Shown in pieces: positions 8,082 to 17,456 of a stretch of DNA of 64,000 nt. Both the position numbers and the translations under genes were made by a program. The DNA comes from SHZI01 sp963802215. GTDB lineage: Bacteria; Pseudomonadota; Gammaproteobacteria; Steroidobacterales; GCA-2729495. Positions within the stretch are counted from its first letter, which is position 1. Each line of letters starts with the position of its first letter. The notes beneath the pieces were generated by a model. The model had not been told where the DNA came from. It did not search any database and was given only the letters and a program-made list of their open reading frames with translations. The stretch is taken from assembly GCA_963802215.1 (NCBI GenBank), contig CAWDHQ010000002.1, forward strand, positions 248,001-312,000. The letters are read 5' to 3'.

Positions 8082-9212
8082 ATGAATCCCATGCACACCT
8101 CTGCCGGCCGTCTCCTCGGTATCGCCGGCCTGGCCGCCTGCCTTGCTGCCTGCTCGGGCGATCGTCCCGCACCGGAGCCGGCCGCAGACGCCCCGGCGGC
8201 TGCAGCGGCCGACGCCGCCCCGGCGGCCGCCGCCAGTCCCGGCACGGAGCTGCCCGTGCGGCTCATTCCGAACGTACCCAAGAATGCCGAGGCCTACTAC
8301 GGCCCGGACAGCTTCCACGTCATCGCCCAGACCCAGGACCCCGCCGCGAACAAGGCCGAGGGGCGGGAAACCGGCGCATTGACCTACACCTTTGGTGACG
8401 ACGGCACGGACATCCGCCGCATCAACGACAAGGGCCAGGACGCCTGCTCGTACTTCTTCCCGGACGGCAAGCGCCTCGTCTGGACGTCGACGAAGGACAA
8501 CCTGGACATGCCGATCGGCAACTGGTCGGACTCCAACGACTACCCCCAGGGCGGTGAGCTCTATACCTCCGACCTGGACGGCAGCAACGTCAAGCGCCTG
8601 ACCAACAACAAGTTCTACGAGGCCGAGGTGTCGGTGTCGCCCGATGGCCAGTGGCTCGTATTCGGCCGGCAGATTGACGGCAAGATGGACCTCTGGCGCA
8701 TGCGGCCGGATGGCACCGAGGAGCAGCAGATCACCTTCACCGACGACTGGCAGGAAGGCGCGCCCTTCTACCTGCCGGACAACGAGACGATCCTGTACCG
8801 GGCCTGGAAGCGCAGCGAGTACGGCAAGGTCAAGCCCACGCCCATGACCGTGTTCACCATCAAGCACGACGGCACCGGACATACCGTGCGCACCTTCGAC
8901 CAGGCCATGAACTGGGCCCCGTATCCCGCGCCGGACGGCCGGCACTACGTCTTCGTGCGCATCGTCGAGGACAACAACTGGGAGGTCTTCCTGGGTGACC
9001 TGGCCGGCGGCGAGCCGCAGCGCCTGACCTTCAACCCGGGCTTCGACGGCTTCCCGTCTCTGTCCCCCGACGGCACTAAGATGCTGTTCGCCCGGAGCAC
9101 GGGTGGCGGCTTCATGTCGAACCTCTACACCCACGTGATGGACGTGTCATCGCTCAACCTCGGGCCCGCCAACTTCAAGGGTGTGCCTGACATCACACCC
9201 CCGGCCACCTGA
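8082..9212 (+). CDS. TolB-like beta-propeller lipoprotein
   Basis: A 376-residue lipoprotein. The signal ends in the lipobox LAAC (cysteine about 24) and is followed by an Ala/Pro-rich linker to about residue 52. The rest consists of PD40/WD40-like propeller blades, recognisable by repeats such as FPDGKRLVWTS, SPDGQWLVFGR, LPDNETILYRA and SPDGTKMLFAR. Such propellers act as protein-interaction platforms at the envelope or as peptidase-associated sensors. It sits 43 bases after one amidohydrolase and five before another, so it probably belongs to the same transcript. Confidence 0.85.
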   Translation: MNPMHTSAGRLLGIAGLAACLAACSGDRPAPEPAADAPAAAAADAAPAAAASPGTELPVRLIPNVPKNAEAYYGPDSFHVIAQTQDPAANKAEGRETGALTYTFGDDGTDIRRINDKGQDACSYFFPDGKRLVWTSTKDNLDMPIGNWSDSNDYPQGGELYTSDLDGSNVKRLTNNKFYEAEVSVSPDGQWLVFGRQIDGKMDLWRMRPDGTEEQQITFTDDWQEGAPFYLPDNETILYRAWKRSEYGKVKPTPMTVFTIKHDGTGHTVRTFDQAMNWAPYPAPDGRHYVFVRIVEDNNWEVFLGDLAGGEPQRLTFNPGFDGFPSLSPDGTKMLFARSTGGGFMSNLYTHVMDVSSLNLGPANFKGVPDITPPAT

Positions 9213-9217
9213 CCGCC

Positions 9218-10897
9218 GTGCATCACCGCCGGACGGGGCCGACCGGAACCCTGCTGGCCGCCGCTGTCCTGCTCGGGGCAGCGGCGGCCCACGGCGCGGC
9301 CCCGCGCATCCACGCGATCACCGGCGCGCGGATCGTCACCGCTCCGGGCAAGGTGATCGAGAGCGGCACGATCGTGCTGCGCGACGGGCTGGTGGAGGCG
9401 GTGGGCCCGACGGTGACGGCGCCGCCCGACGCCACCGTGATCGCCGCCGAGCCCGGCTGGACCGTCTACCCGGCCTTCATCGACGCCGCCTCGTCGGTGG
9501 GCCTCGACGCGGAGGCAAACGGGGTGCCCCCGGCCGAGCGCGGGGGCAGCGAGCCGAAGCCCGTCGGTTCCCCGCACGAACTCAAGTCGGTCCACCCGGA
9601 GGACCGGGTCGTCGACCGGGTCGATCTCTCCAGCGCCAGCATCGCCCGCCACCGGGAGATGGGCTTCGTCGTGGCCCATGTCCTGCCGGAGAAGGGCGTT
9701 TTCCGGGGCGAGTCCGCGCTGCTGATGCTGCGCTCCGGACCCGCGTCGGAGGTGGTGGCCCGTGGCCAGCTCGCCCAGGTGATCGCCCTCGAGTCGTCCA
9801 GTTTCATGGCCCGGCAGTACCCATCGTCGAAGTTCGGCGCCATGGCGACCGTCCGGCAGGTGTTCCTCGACGCCGGGCGCCAGGCTGAGTGGAGCCGGCG
9901 GTACGCCGCCAGTCCCGCCGGCATGGCACCGGTCCAGTACCGCTCGTCCGACGCACCGCTCCTCGCGGTACTCGAGGGCGACCGGCTGCCGGTCTTCGTC
10001 GCCATCAACGGCCTGGATCCCGGCCGCTTCCGCACCCTGGCCGGCGAGTTCAGCCTGCAGGGCCTGGTGGTCGCCCGCGGCCTCGGGGACCGGGAGGCGG
10101 ACCTGCGCGCCGCCGGGATGCCGGTGCTGCTGCCCCTCGAGACACCCGACAAGCCCGAGCTCAAGGACGCCGGCGATGCCATCGAGACCTCCCTCCGGGA
10201 GATGCAGCAGTCGCTTCTGGCACCTGCGCTGCCCGCGGCACTCGATGCCGCCGGCGTGCGGGTGGCCTTCGTCACGGCCGGCATGAAGAACCCGCGGCGC
10301 TTCCAGGAGAACCTGGCGGCGGTCGTCAAGGCCGGGCTGTCGCCCGACAAGGCCCTCGCGGCCGTCACCACCACGCCCGCGGCGTTGCTCGGACTGTCGG
10401 GCAGCATGGGCACCCTGGAGCCCGGCCGGCAGGCGAACCTGCTCGTCGTAGAGGGCGACCTGTTCGCCGGGTCGCCGACCTTCCGTCATGTCTTCGTGGA
10501 GGGTTACCACGAGGAGATCGAGCCCGAGGAAGTGGTGGGTGATCCCAATGCCGTCGTGGACCCGCGCGGCGTGTGGAAGGTCAGCATGGAAGTCATGGGC
10601 CGGGCTTCCGAGTCCACCTGGACGATTTCCGGCACCCGGGGCGCGGACGGCAAGGGCCGCTACGCCGGCTTCAGCGAGAGCCAGCGCGCGGGCAGGCGCG
10701 ACTTCAGCAGCGTGGACCTCAAGGGCGATGCGCTGACCGTAGTCAGCAGCGGCGGCCAGGGAGGCGAGATGAAGATCACGGTGATCGTTGCCGGCGAGCA
10801 GCTGTCCGGTGAAACCACCATGACGTCGGAGCGGGGCTCGGCGACCATGAAGATCGACGGCCGCCGGGTCTCCGGTCCCGAGGGTGAGCAGCAATGA
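9218..10897 (+). CDS. Amidohydrolase-like exported protein with lost metal site
   Basis: A 559-residue protein with a signal peptide (GTG start; hydrophobic run LLAAAVLLGAAAAHG). The amidohydrolase N-terminal beta domain is clear (IHAITGARIVTAPGKVIESG), and the C-terminal signature GTLEPGRQANLLVVEGD is present near residue 405-425. The usual HxH is replaced (YPAFIDAASSVGLD), so the metal centre appears lost. After about residue 440 there is an extra beta-rich domain of about 115 residues (GVWKVSMEVMG to the end). It probably acts as a partner of the downstream enzyme, with which it overlaps by four bases (ATGA). Confidence 0.85.
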   Translation: MHHRRTGPTGTLLAAAVLLGAAAAHGAAPRIHAITGARIVTAPGKVIESGTIVLRDGLVEAVGPTVTAPPDATVIAAEPGWTVYPAFIDAASSVGLDAEANGVPPAERGGSEPKPVGSPHELKSVHPEDRVVDRVDLSSASIARHREMGFVVAHVLPEKGVFRGESALLMLRSGPASEVVARGQLAQVIALESSSFMARQYPSSKFGAMATVRQVFLDAGRQAEWSRRYAASPAGMAPVQYRSSDAPLLAVLEGDRLPVFVAINGLDPGRFRTLAGEFSLQGLVVARGLGDREADLRAAGMPVLLPLETPDKPELKDAGDAIETSLREMQQSLLAPALPAALDAAGVRVAFVTAGMKNPRRFQENLAAVVKAGLSPDKALAAVTTTPAALLGLSGSMGTLEPGRQANLLVVEGDLFAGSPTFRHVFVEGYHEEIEPEEVVGDPNAVVDPRGVWKVSMEVMGRASESTWTISGTRGADGKGRYAGFSESQRAGRRDFSSVDLKGDALTVVSSGGQGGEMKITVIVAGEQLSGETTMTSERGSATMKIDGRRVSGPEGEQQ

Positions 10898-13608
10898 CCG
10901 GCCGGCAACTCAGAAAGGTGTCCGGTACCTTATTGCTTCTGGCGGTGACGGGGCAGGCCACGGCCGCCATGGAGCTGGCCGATGCGCTGGCGGTGCAGGC
11001 CTACCCCGCGCCGGCCCCGACCCCCGGCCAGGTGCTGATCCGCAACGCCACCGTCTGGACCATGACCGACGCCGGCATCGCCACCGGCGCCGACGTGCTC
11101 ATCGCCGACGGCAAGGTGGTCGCCGTCGGGCCCGGCCTGCGGGCCGGATCCGGCGCGCTGGTGATCGACGCGACCGGCCGCCACGTGACGCCGGGCATCG
11201 TGGACGCGCACAGCCACAGCGCCACCGAGCAGCTCGACCTCAATGAGGGGGTCAACAGCATCAGCTCCGAGGTGCGGGTGCGGGACGTGCTCGACGCCCG
11301 CTCACCCCAGATCTACCAGCAGCTCGCCGGCGGCGTGACGGTCGCCCACGTGCTCCACGGCTCCGGCAACACCATCGGCGGCCAGAACGCCATCATCAAG
11401 TACCGCTGGGGCGTCGAGACGCCGGACGCGCTGGTCCTGGAGGGCGCGCCGCCGACCATCAAGTTCGCCCTCGGCGAGAACCCGACCCAGTCGGCCTTCA
11501 AGTCCATGCCCGGGGCAAAGCTCCGCTACCCGGCCACGCGCATGGGCATTTCGGCGCTGATCCGCTCCAGTTTCGAGCAGGCAGCGGCTTACCAGGCGGA
11601 ATGGCAGCGCTACCGCTCGCTGTCGAAGCGCGAGCAGTCCCGGATGGCGCCGCCCCGCCGGGACCTGCGACTCGAGCCACTGGTCGAGATCCTGGAGGGC
11701 AAACGCGCGATCCACGCCCACAGCTACCGTGCCGACGAGATCCTGATGCTGATGCGCCTCGCGGAAGAGCTCGGGTTCCGGGTGAACACTTTCCAGCACG
11801 TCCTCGAGGGCTACCGTGTCGCCGACGAGCTGGCGGCCCACGGCGCGGGCGCTTCCACGTTTTCCGACTGGTGGAGCTTCAAGACGGAAGCCTTCGAGGC
11901 CATTCCGTACAACGCCGCCATCCTGACCCGGCGCGGCGTGCTCACCAGCCTGAACTCCGACGACGCGAACCTGGCCCGGCGGCTCAACCTGGAAGCGGCC
12001 AAGGTGGTCCACTACGGGGAGCTGAGCCGCGAGCAGGCCCTGGCGATGGTCACGATCAACCCGGCGCGGCAGCTGCAGATCGACCAGCGGGTCGGCTCGC
12101 TGGCCCCGGGCAAGGATGCGGATGTCGTGGTCTGGAGCGGGGACCCGCTGAGCGTGTTCAGCCGCGCGGACCTGACCTTCGTGGACGGACAGGTGCGCTT
12201 CAGCCGCGAGGCTGACCAGGCACACCGCGCGACGGTAACGGCGGCCCGGGAGCGGCTCGCCGCCGAGATCCGGGGGGACGCTGCGAGACCCGCCGAAACG
12301 CCGCCCTCGCCGGCGGCCGTCAATCCGCCCGCGCCTAAGTTCAGTTACCGGTTCGCGCCGCTCCCGCCAGGTCCGCCGGTCGCGATCACCGGCGCCACGG
12401 TGCACACGCTCGAAGGCCCGGCCATCGCGGATGGCGTGGTGGTATTGGAGGGCGGTCGCATCACTGCGGTCGGTGGCCCTGACACTCCCGTGCCGGCAGC
12501 CGCCGAGAGGCTGGATGCCCGGGGCAAGCACCTGTGGCCCAGCCTGATCCACGTCAACACAGTGCTCGGCATCAGCGAGATCGACAGCGTTCCCGGAACG
12601 GTGGATGTCGCCGAGACTGGCGACACCAACGCCGACGCCGACGTATCCCAGGCGGTCAACGCAGCCAGCACACACTTCGCCGTGGCCCGGTCCGGCGGCA
12701 TCAGCCACGCGCTCGTCGTGCCCGGCGGCGGCCTGGTTGCCGGCACCACGACGCTACTGCGCACCGACGGCTGGACCTGGGAGGAGATGAGCGCGGTGCG
12801 CCAGCATTCCCTCGCCATCCGCTGGCCGGAGCCGCCGCCGCCCCAGTACGCCATCTTCATGGGCCCGCCGAAGACCCTCGCGGAGCGCAGGAAGGAAGCC
12901 GAGGACCGGGTCAAGACGCTCGACAAGCTGATGAACGACGCCGAGGCCTACGGGCGGGCGAAGACGGTGGCCCGGGAACAGGGTCGGAAATGGGACTTCG
13001 ACCCGCAGCTCGAGGCGCTGCAGCCCGTGGTGAATGGCGAACGGCCCCTGTGGGCCACCGCACGGGAAAAGCACGCCATCGAGGCTGTCGTCGGCTGGGC
13101 GGCGAAGCGCAAGCTGCGCCTGGTGATCACCGATGGCCGCGATGCCTACCTAGTCACCGACCTTCTGGCCGCCCACCAGGTTCCCGTCGTGCTCACCAAC
13201 ATCGTGGGCGAGCCGCCGCGGCCGGACGATCCCTTCGACACCCTGAATGCCCTGCCGGCGAAGCTCGAGGCTGCCGGCGTGCCCTTCGCGATAGCGAGCG
13301 GCACCCGGGCCGGCGGCTCGTCGAACGCCCGGCACATCACGCTGTTCGCCGGCATCGCCGCGGCCCACGGCCTCGACAGGGAGGCGGCGTACCGCTCCAT
13401 CACGCTCTACCCGGCCCGGATCCTGGGGCTCGACGGCGTGCTGGGGTCCATTGCGCCGGGAAAGAGCGCGAGCCTGGTGCTGACGGATGGTGACCTGCTG
13501 GAACCCTCGACCAACGTGGAACAGGTCTGGATCGACGGCACCCGTCCCGCGATGGACGATGTGCAGAAGGAAGCCTTCCGGAAGTGGAGCGCCCGCCCGC
13601 TGCCGTGA
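10894..13608 (+). CDS. Exported tandem amidohydrolase, one active and one degenerate half
   Basis: A 904-residue protein with an N-terminal signal and two amidohydrolase modules. Module 1 (about 45-440) keeps the metal ligands: HSHS in VDAHSHSATE, K in NAIIKYRWG, histidines in AIHAHSYRADE and TFQHVLEGYR, and D in LNSDDANLA. Module 2 (about 490-900) has the same fold signatures (ITGATVHTLEGPAIADG, LGSIAPGKSASLVLTDGD) but LIHVNTVLG replaces HxH, and no clear D remains. A Pro/Ala linker separates the modules at about 460-485. The gene is coupled to the preceding one by ATGA overlap, and together they look like an extracytoplasmic amidohydrolase complex. Confidence 0.88.
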   Translation: MTGRQLRKVSGTLLLLAVTGQATAAMELADALAVQAYPAPAPTPGQVLIRNATVWTMTDAGIATGADVLIADGKVVAVGPGLRAGSGALVIDATGRHVTPGIVDAHSHSATEQLDLNEGVNSISSEVRVRDVLDARSPQIYQQLAGGVTVAHVLHGSGNTIGGQNAIIKYRWGVETPDALVLEGAPPTIKFALGENPTQSAFKSMPGAKLRYPATRMGISALIRSSFEQAAAYQAEWQRYRSLSKREQSRMAPPRRDLRLEPLVEILEGKRAIHAHSYRADEILMLMRLAEELGFRVNTFQHVLEGYRVADELAAHGAGASTFSDWWSFKTEAFEAIPYNAAILTRRGVLTSLNSDDANLARRLNLEAAKVVHYGELSREQALAMVTINPARQLQIDQRVGSLAPGKDADVVVWSGDPLSVFSRADLTFVDGQVRFSREADQAHRATVTAARERLAAEIRGDAARPAETPPSPAAVNPPAPKFSYRFAPLPPGPPVAITGATVHTLEGPAIADGVVVLEGGRITAVGGPDTPVPAAAERLDARGKHLWPSLIHVNTVLGISEIDSVPGTVDVAETGDTNADADVSQAVNAASTHFAVARSGGISHALVVPGGGLVAGTTTLLRTDGWTWEEMSAVRQHSLAIRWPEPPPPQYAIFMGPPKTLAERRKEAEDRVKTLDKLMNDAEAYGRAKTVAREQGRKWDFDPQLEALQPVVNGERPLWATAREKHAIEAVVGWAAKRKLRLVITDGRDAYLVTDLLAAHQVPVVLTNIVGEPPRPDDPFDTLNALPAKLEAAGVPFAIASGTRAGGSSNARHITLFAGIAAAHGLDREAAYRSITLYPARILGLDGVLGSIAPGKSASLVLTDGDLLEPSTNVEQVWIDGTRPAMDDVQKEAFRKWSARPLP

Positions 13609-13611
13609 CAG

Positions 13612-13655
13612 GTAGGAGCGCCTTCAGGCGCGATCGCGCCTGAAGGCGCTCCTAC
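13612..13655. repeat. REP pair forming a perfect 44-bp palindrome
   Basis: Two GTAG-headed REP units lie head to head with no spacer. The right half is the exact reverse complement of the left half. It fills almost the whole gap between two convergent genes (stops at 13608 and 13660) and can act as a bidirectional transcription or mRNA-3'-end barrier. Confidence 0.9.
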
Positions 13656-13659
13656 ACAA

Positions 13660-15342
13660 TCAGGGAACCGGGCAGGCTTCCCGAACGTCGGGCGGGCAGG
13701 CGACGCGATTTGCGGCGCTGCCGGGCCGGAGGGTGAGGACGTGGATGTCCTTCGCCTCGAACACCGGGATGAAGATCTCGGCCCGGGCCGTGGCTGCCGG
13801 CGAGTCGTAGCGGACGGCCGGCGTGCCGATCGTCGAGATGACCTCGCCCGGCGAGATGCCCGTCGGACCCATGATGGTCTGGGTGGTGCCCGGGCCGTAG
13901 GTGTCGTTGATGTCGAAGATCACGGCGGACTGGTAGGTCCAGTTGGTCTTGCTGGGCGACGCCGGCGTGAGCAGCCAGACCTTGCCAGCTTCGTCGCCAC
14001 CGACCACGATCCAGGGCTTCACCTTGCCTTCCAGGCCGCGGACGGTGGTGAAAGCCGTCGCCAGGCCGGGAGCGAGCCGGCCGGGTGCCGCGGTCGGCGC
14101 GGGGAAGGTGGCATTGGGCCGGATCTCGTCCTTCAGGATGCGCGCCGTCCAGCCGCCGGCGAAGAGGTTGCCGCTGGCGGGGACCTCGTAGGCGTTGACC
14201 CGGCCCGGGACCACCGACTGGGTGAATTCGGTGCAGTTGTCCCGCTGGTGATTGGTGGCGAGTACGTCCATCTTGCCATCCAGGTTCAGGTCCACGATCT
14301 GGATGCCGAAGGGCAGACCCTGGCCGGACAGAGCAATGTTGCCCTGGCGCACGACGGGACCGTTGATCTGGTCCACGTCACTCCACTTCATGCCGACTGG
14401 CGCGCCGTAGATGCGGATGGCGCCGGTGCGGGTGAAGAAGTGGGTGGCGACGATCTCCGGCACGCCATCGCCTTCGAAGTCGTGGGTGGCGAGCGCGACA
14501 TCCGGTCCGACGCCGGGCGCGATGCCGGCGGAGGGCACGCCGAACAGCACGTGCTCCTGCCAGGGTGTATTGGGGTCGATGGCGGCGCCGGGGTTCTTGA
14601 AGTACACCAGGTCGCCGTTGAAGAAACAGAAGCTGCCCGGACCCAGAACCTTGAACGTGGACCGCACGGTCACGATGTCCTTCAGGCCATCCTGGTCCAT
14701 GTCCACGAACCGGGCCTCGTGGTAGAAGCGCGGGCTGTTCGTCGTGCCCGTGACGTCACAACCGTCCGGCGCCTCGGCCGGGGGCAGGCCGGTGCTCTGG
14801 TGCACGATGTATTCCGTGCGGGCCGGGTCGTCCATGTTGATCAGCGTCAGGCGGCCGACCGGCTCGGACACGTGGAATCCCTGGGGCACGATGATCGCCT
14901 GGAAGGGCAGCATGCCGTCGGGTACCCGCTCGGCATTGTTCGGCCAGTTCATCGTGTTGGGCGGGCCCGCCAGGTCGGAGAGGATCTCGACGTCCGTGTC
15001 CTTGTTGAAGGTCGCCGGATTGAGGGTGCCGAGTCCGGGGATGCGCGCCACCAGGTCCCGCTCGAAGAAAGATGTGACGATAGTGCCCGTGGGGTCCTTG
15101 AGCACGTTGTAGAAGCTGGTGAAAACCAGGTCTTCCCGCGGGCCCGACGGCGTGTTGAAGGTGCTGATGTGGGAGAACGCCGGGTTGAAGTTGAGCGGCA
15201 GGACGCCCTTCTTCCAGACCGCGGGACAGTAGTTGGCGGCGTCCGCCGCCGGCGCCACGAGCAGCGGCACCACCGCGATGGCGGCGGTAAGCGCAACGCA
15301 GCGTAAGGAATTTGCAAGCCGGATGGTGGATGACGTCGTCAT
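13660..15342 (-). CDS. Exported FG-GAP/VCBS repeat protein
   Basis: A 560-residue secreted protein with a signal peptide (about 1-36, ending ADAANYCP). It carries several calcium-binding FG-GAP/VCBS-type repeats, seen as FVDMDQDGLKDIVTV, HDFEGDGVPEIVATH and VDLNLDGKMDVLATN. These repeats build beta-propeller surfaces used for adhesion or carbohydrate/protein binding; no enzymatic motif was seen. It is divergent from the VPLPA-CTERM gene across about 200 bases of promoter DNA. It ends against the REP palindrome. Confidence 0.8.
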   Translation of the reverse strand: MTTSSTIRLANSLRCVALTAAIAVVPLLVAPAADAANYCPAVWKKGVLPLNFNPAFSHISTFNTPSGPREDLVFTSFYNVLKDPTGTIVTSFFERDLVARIPGLGTLNPATFNKDTDVEILSDLAGPPNTMNWPNNAERVPDGMLPFQAIIVPQGFHVSEPVGRLTLINMDDPARTEYIVHQSTGLPPAEAPDGCDVTGTTNSPRFYHEARFVDMDQDGLKDIVTVRSTFKVLGPGSFCFFNGDLVYFKNPGAAIDPNTPWQEHVLFGVPSAGIAPGVGPDVALATHDFEGDGVPEIVATHFFTRTGAIRIYGAPVGMKWSDVDQINGPVVRQGNIALSGQGLPFGIQIVDLNLDGKMDVLATNHQRDNCTEFTQSVVPGRVNAYEVPASGNLFAGGWTARILKDEIRPNATFPAPTAAPGRLAPGLATAFTTVRGLEGKVKPWIVVGGDEAGKVWLLTPASPSKTNWTYQSAVIFDINDTYGPGTTQTIMGPTGISPGEVISTIGTPAVRYDSPAATARAEIFIPVFEAKDIHVLTLRPGSAANRVACPPDVREACPVP

Positions 15343-15540
15343 TCTTGTTCTCCCCGTAGTATCCCCGAGTCTCCGGCGACCTTATCCCTCGTGGTCCGAA
15401 TCGTCAACGCGCAAGCCCTGCCGCGCGCGCCATTTACCTTAATCAGGACCTGGCCTGCGAACTCTTGGATTGCGGTGAAAAGCGCGCTACTGTCACTCGA
15501 ACACGTAAAACAACAATTGCCAGTTCCGGGGGATCCACCA

Positions 15541-16332
15541 ATGACCACACTCCGCTGCATGCCGAGCGCCTCTTCGCGCGCCCTGACAATCGCCGGCCTC
15601 GTTCTGGCGCTGGGGCTCACCCAGGGTAGCCCGGCCTTCGCGGTTCCGGTGCTCTCGGTGGCGGTGGACGGCGCGCCCGAAGTCTCCTTCGAGTTCGACC
15701 AGGTGTGCGACGGACCGAAGGCGGTGACCTGTATCGGCACAGGCGCCGAAGGCGACCTGCTCATCAGCTCCTTCGAGCTCAGTGCGGATCCCGATCCCTA
15801 CGTGGCGGCCTCGTTCAACTTCTACAACCTCTCGACGACGAACACGATCTCGGTCGTCGCCACGGTGCTCTTCCCGATGTCCGGCAGCTTTGCGGCGCCC
15901 ACGGTTGCGCTGGGCACCGGCCTGGTCAACAACGTGTTTGGCGGCGGCCTGCTCAACCTGACGGTCGAGGGCTTCGTCGACGGACCGCCGGGACCGGCGC
16001 TGATCGGCATCGACGAGATTGATCCCGGCATTCCCTTCAGCGTCTGCGACGACCTGGGTGCGGATCCCGGCTGCCAGAACAGCATCGTGGGGATTTCGGT
16101 GAGCCAGGGCGGGCCGCCGAGCCTGGATGTCCTCTCGATGATCGGCCTGCGCCTCAGCTTCGACCTGAGCCCGGACACCACGGCCACCATCGGCCTGGAT
16201 CCGTCCGAGCCCTTCAACGGCGGCGCCTATTTCTCGCTGACCCCGATCCCGGTGCCGGCGGCGGCCTGGCTGCTGGTCTCCGGCCTTGGGGTGCTGCTGG
16301 GAGCGCGCCGCCGGTCGGGCGCTCCCGGCTGA
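15541..16332 (+). CDS. VPLPA-CTERM (exosortase-type) surface protein
   Basis: A 263-residue exported protein with a signal peptide (residues 1-35, ending SPAFA). Its C-terminus has the VPLPA-CTERM layout: a short IPVPAAAWL motif, a hydrophobic helix (LLVSGLGVLLGA) and an arginine cluster (RRR). This tail is recognised by an exosortase and replaced by a lipid or glycan anchor; no exosortase gene is in the window. The middle part is beta-rich with two short cysteine pairs and no recognised domain. The ATG at 15541 follows a GGGGGATC ribosome site. Its function is unknown. Confidence 0.78.
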   Translation: MTTLRCMPSASSRALTIAGLVLALGLTQGSPAFAVPVLSVAVDGAPEVSFEFDQVCDGPKAVTCIGTGAEGDLLISSFELSADPDPYVAASFNFYNLSTTNTISVVATVLFPMSGSFAAPTVALGTGLVNNVFGGGLLNLTVEGFVDGPPGPALIGIDEIDPGIPFSVCDDLGADPGCQNSIVGISVSQGGPPSLDVLSMIGLRLSFDLSPDTTATIGLDPSEPFNGGAYFSLTPIPVPAAAWLLVSGLGVLLGARRRSGAPG

Positions 16333-16349
16333 CCGCCGACGGGTCGCCC

Positions 16350-17456
16350 CTACAGTTTCAGCGGCTCGGCATAACCCGTCATTTCCAGGTAGCCCTCGCC
16401 CACGGGGCGCCCGCCTTCGAGCAGCGAACTCGCACCTTCCCAGTAGACCGCGCCGGTGGTGAGCCTGGAGTCCAGCTCCTGGTCCGCCATCAGCGGCGCG
16501 GTTTCGAAGGTGCGGTCACCGACAGTGATGCGCTGGGCGATCGGCCAGGCGGCGCCGCTGCGGGCCGAGGTCCACTGCCGTAACGGCGTGAAGCGCACGG
16601 TGGCGGGATCCACGATCTGCGTGCGGCCATCCGGTTGGTGGAAGGCGGCGTAGCGCTGCAGCGGAGGCTCATCCGCCGCGGCGCCCTGGCGCCGGATCTG
16701 GAAGGCCAGCAGTGAACTGCCGTCGTGCAGGTTCATCCCGGCCCAGTCCCACCCGGCTGCATCCGTGGCCAGCGCCGCGCTGGACCATTCATGATCCAGC
16801 CACGCGACGCCTTGCATCCTGGTAGGAGCGCCTTCAGGCGCGACGTCGCCGCTCCTGCGGGAAATCTCCGCCTCCACCCGCAGCTGCGGCCGCGAGTAGT
16901 AGTAACTCGCCTGCGCCGGAAGCGGACCCTTGCGCGACAAGCCGGCCTCACCCTGTAGCCAGGGCGCCCCGCCGGCCGCTGCATTGAACTCGAGGCTGAA
17001 GCCGCGGGCAGCGATACGCGCGCGGTAACTGTCCGTCGCGGCATCCCGCGCCAGCGACCAGCCATCGAGCCGTACGTCCGTGTCGCCGGTCGCCGCCTGC
17101 ACGAGGCCGAAGCCGGTGCGGGCGATGCGCTCGTCCATCAGCAGCTTGCCCCGTACCGGGTCTGACAGCGCCGCGTGGGCGATCACCAGTTGCCGGGCCG
17201 CGAAGGCGCTGGGATTGTCCGGGTTCACGTCCGTGCGCACGCGGAAGAAGGTCACCTGGAAACCGAGCGGACGTGACGGCTCGCCCAGCCAGCCCGTGAG
17301 ATACCACCACTCGGTGCGGAAGTCCGGGTGGGCGCCGAAGTCTGCCGGAAAGCGCAGGGCGCGGGGCACGACGTCCGGGAACGTGACGGTGGCGCCGCGC
17401 GCCGGTGCGGCGAGCGCGCCCATGGCGAGCAGGAGACGGCGGCGGGTCAGCATCAC
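16350..17456 (-). CDS. AttH/CrtC-type lipocalin-like exported protein
   Basis: A 368-residue protein of the AttH/hydroxyneurosporene-dehydrogenase lipocalin family. It has an RRR signal (MMLTRRRLLLAMGALAAPARG) and the family motifs DFRTEWWYLTGWL, GFQVTFFRVR and the highly conserved GVAWLDHEWSS. AttH proteins accompany AttEFG-type ABC transporters, and the permease gene overlaps this start by four bases, so it is probably the periplasmic partner. An in-frame REP hairpin at 16822-16843 encodes a VAPEGAPT stretch just before the AWLDHEW motif, where relatives have an ordinary beta-turn. The reading frame is uninterrupted. Confidence 0.85.
   Translation of the reverse strand: MMLTRRRLLLAMGALAAPARGATVTFPDVVPRALRFPADFGAHPDFRTEWWYLTGWLGEPSRPLGFQVTFFRVRTDVNPDNPSAFAARQLVIAHAALSDPVRGKLLMDERIARTGFGLVQAATGDTDVRLDGWSLARDAATDSYRARIAARGFSLEFNAAAGGAPWLQGEAGLSRKGPLPAQASYYYSRPQLRVEAEISRRSGDVAPEGAPTRMQGVAWLDHEWSSAALATDAAGWDWAGMNLHDGSSLLAFQIRRQGAAADEPPLQRYAAFHQPDGRTQIVDPATVRFTPLRQWTSARSGAAWPIAQRITVGDRTFETAPLMADQELDSRLTTGAVYWEGASSLLEGGRPVGEGYLEMTGYAEPLKL
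16822..16843 (+). repeat. REP unit inside the attH-like coding sequence
   Basis: A complete GTAG-headed REP with the TTCA loop, lying antisense within the attH-like gene and translated in frame as VAPEGAPT. The bases that follow (to about 16858, ending in a GCTCCTGC stretch) resemble a decayed opposite-strand partner. Confidence 0.85.
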
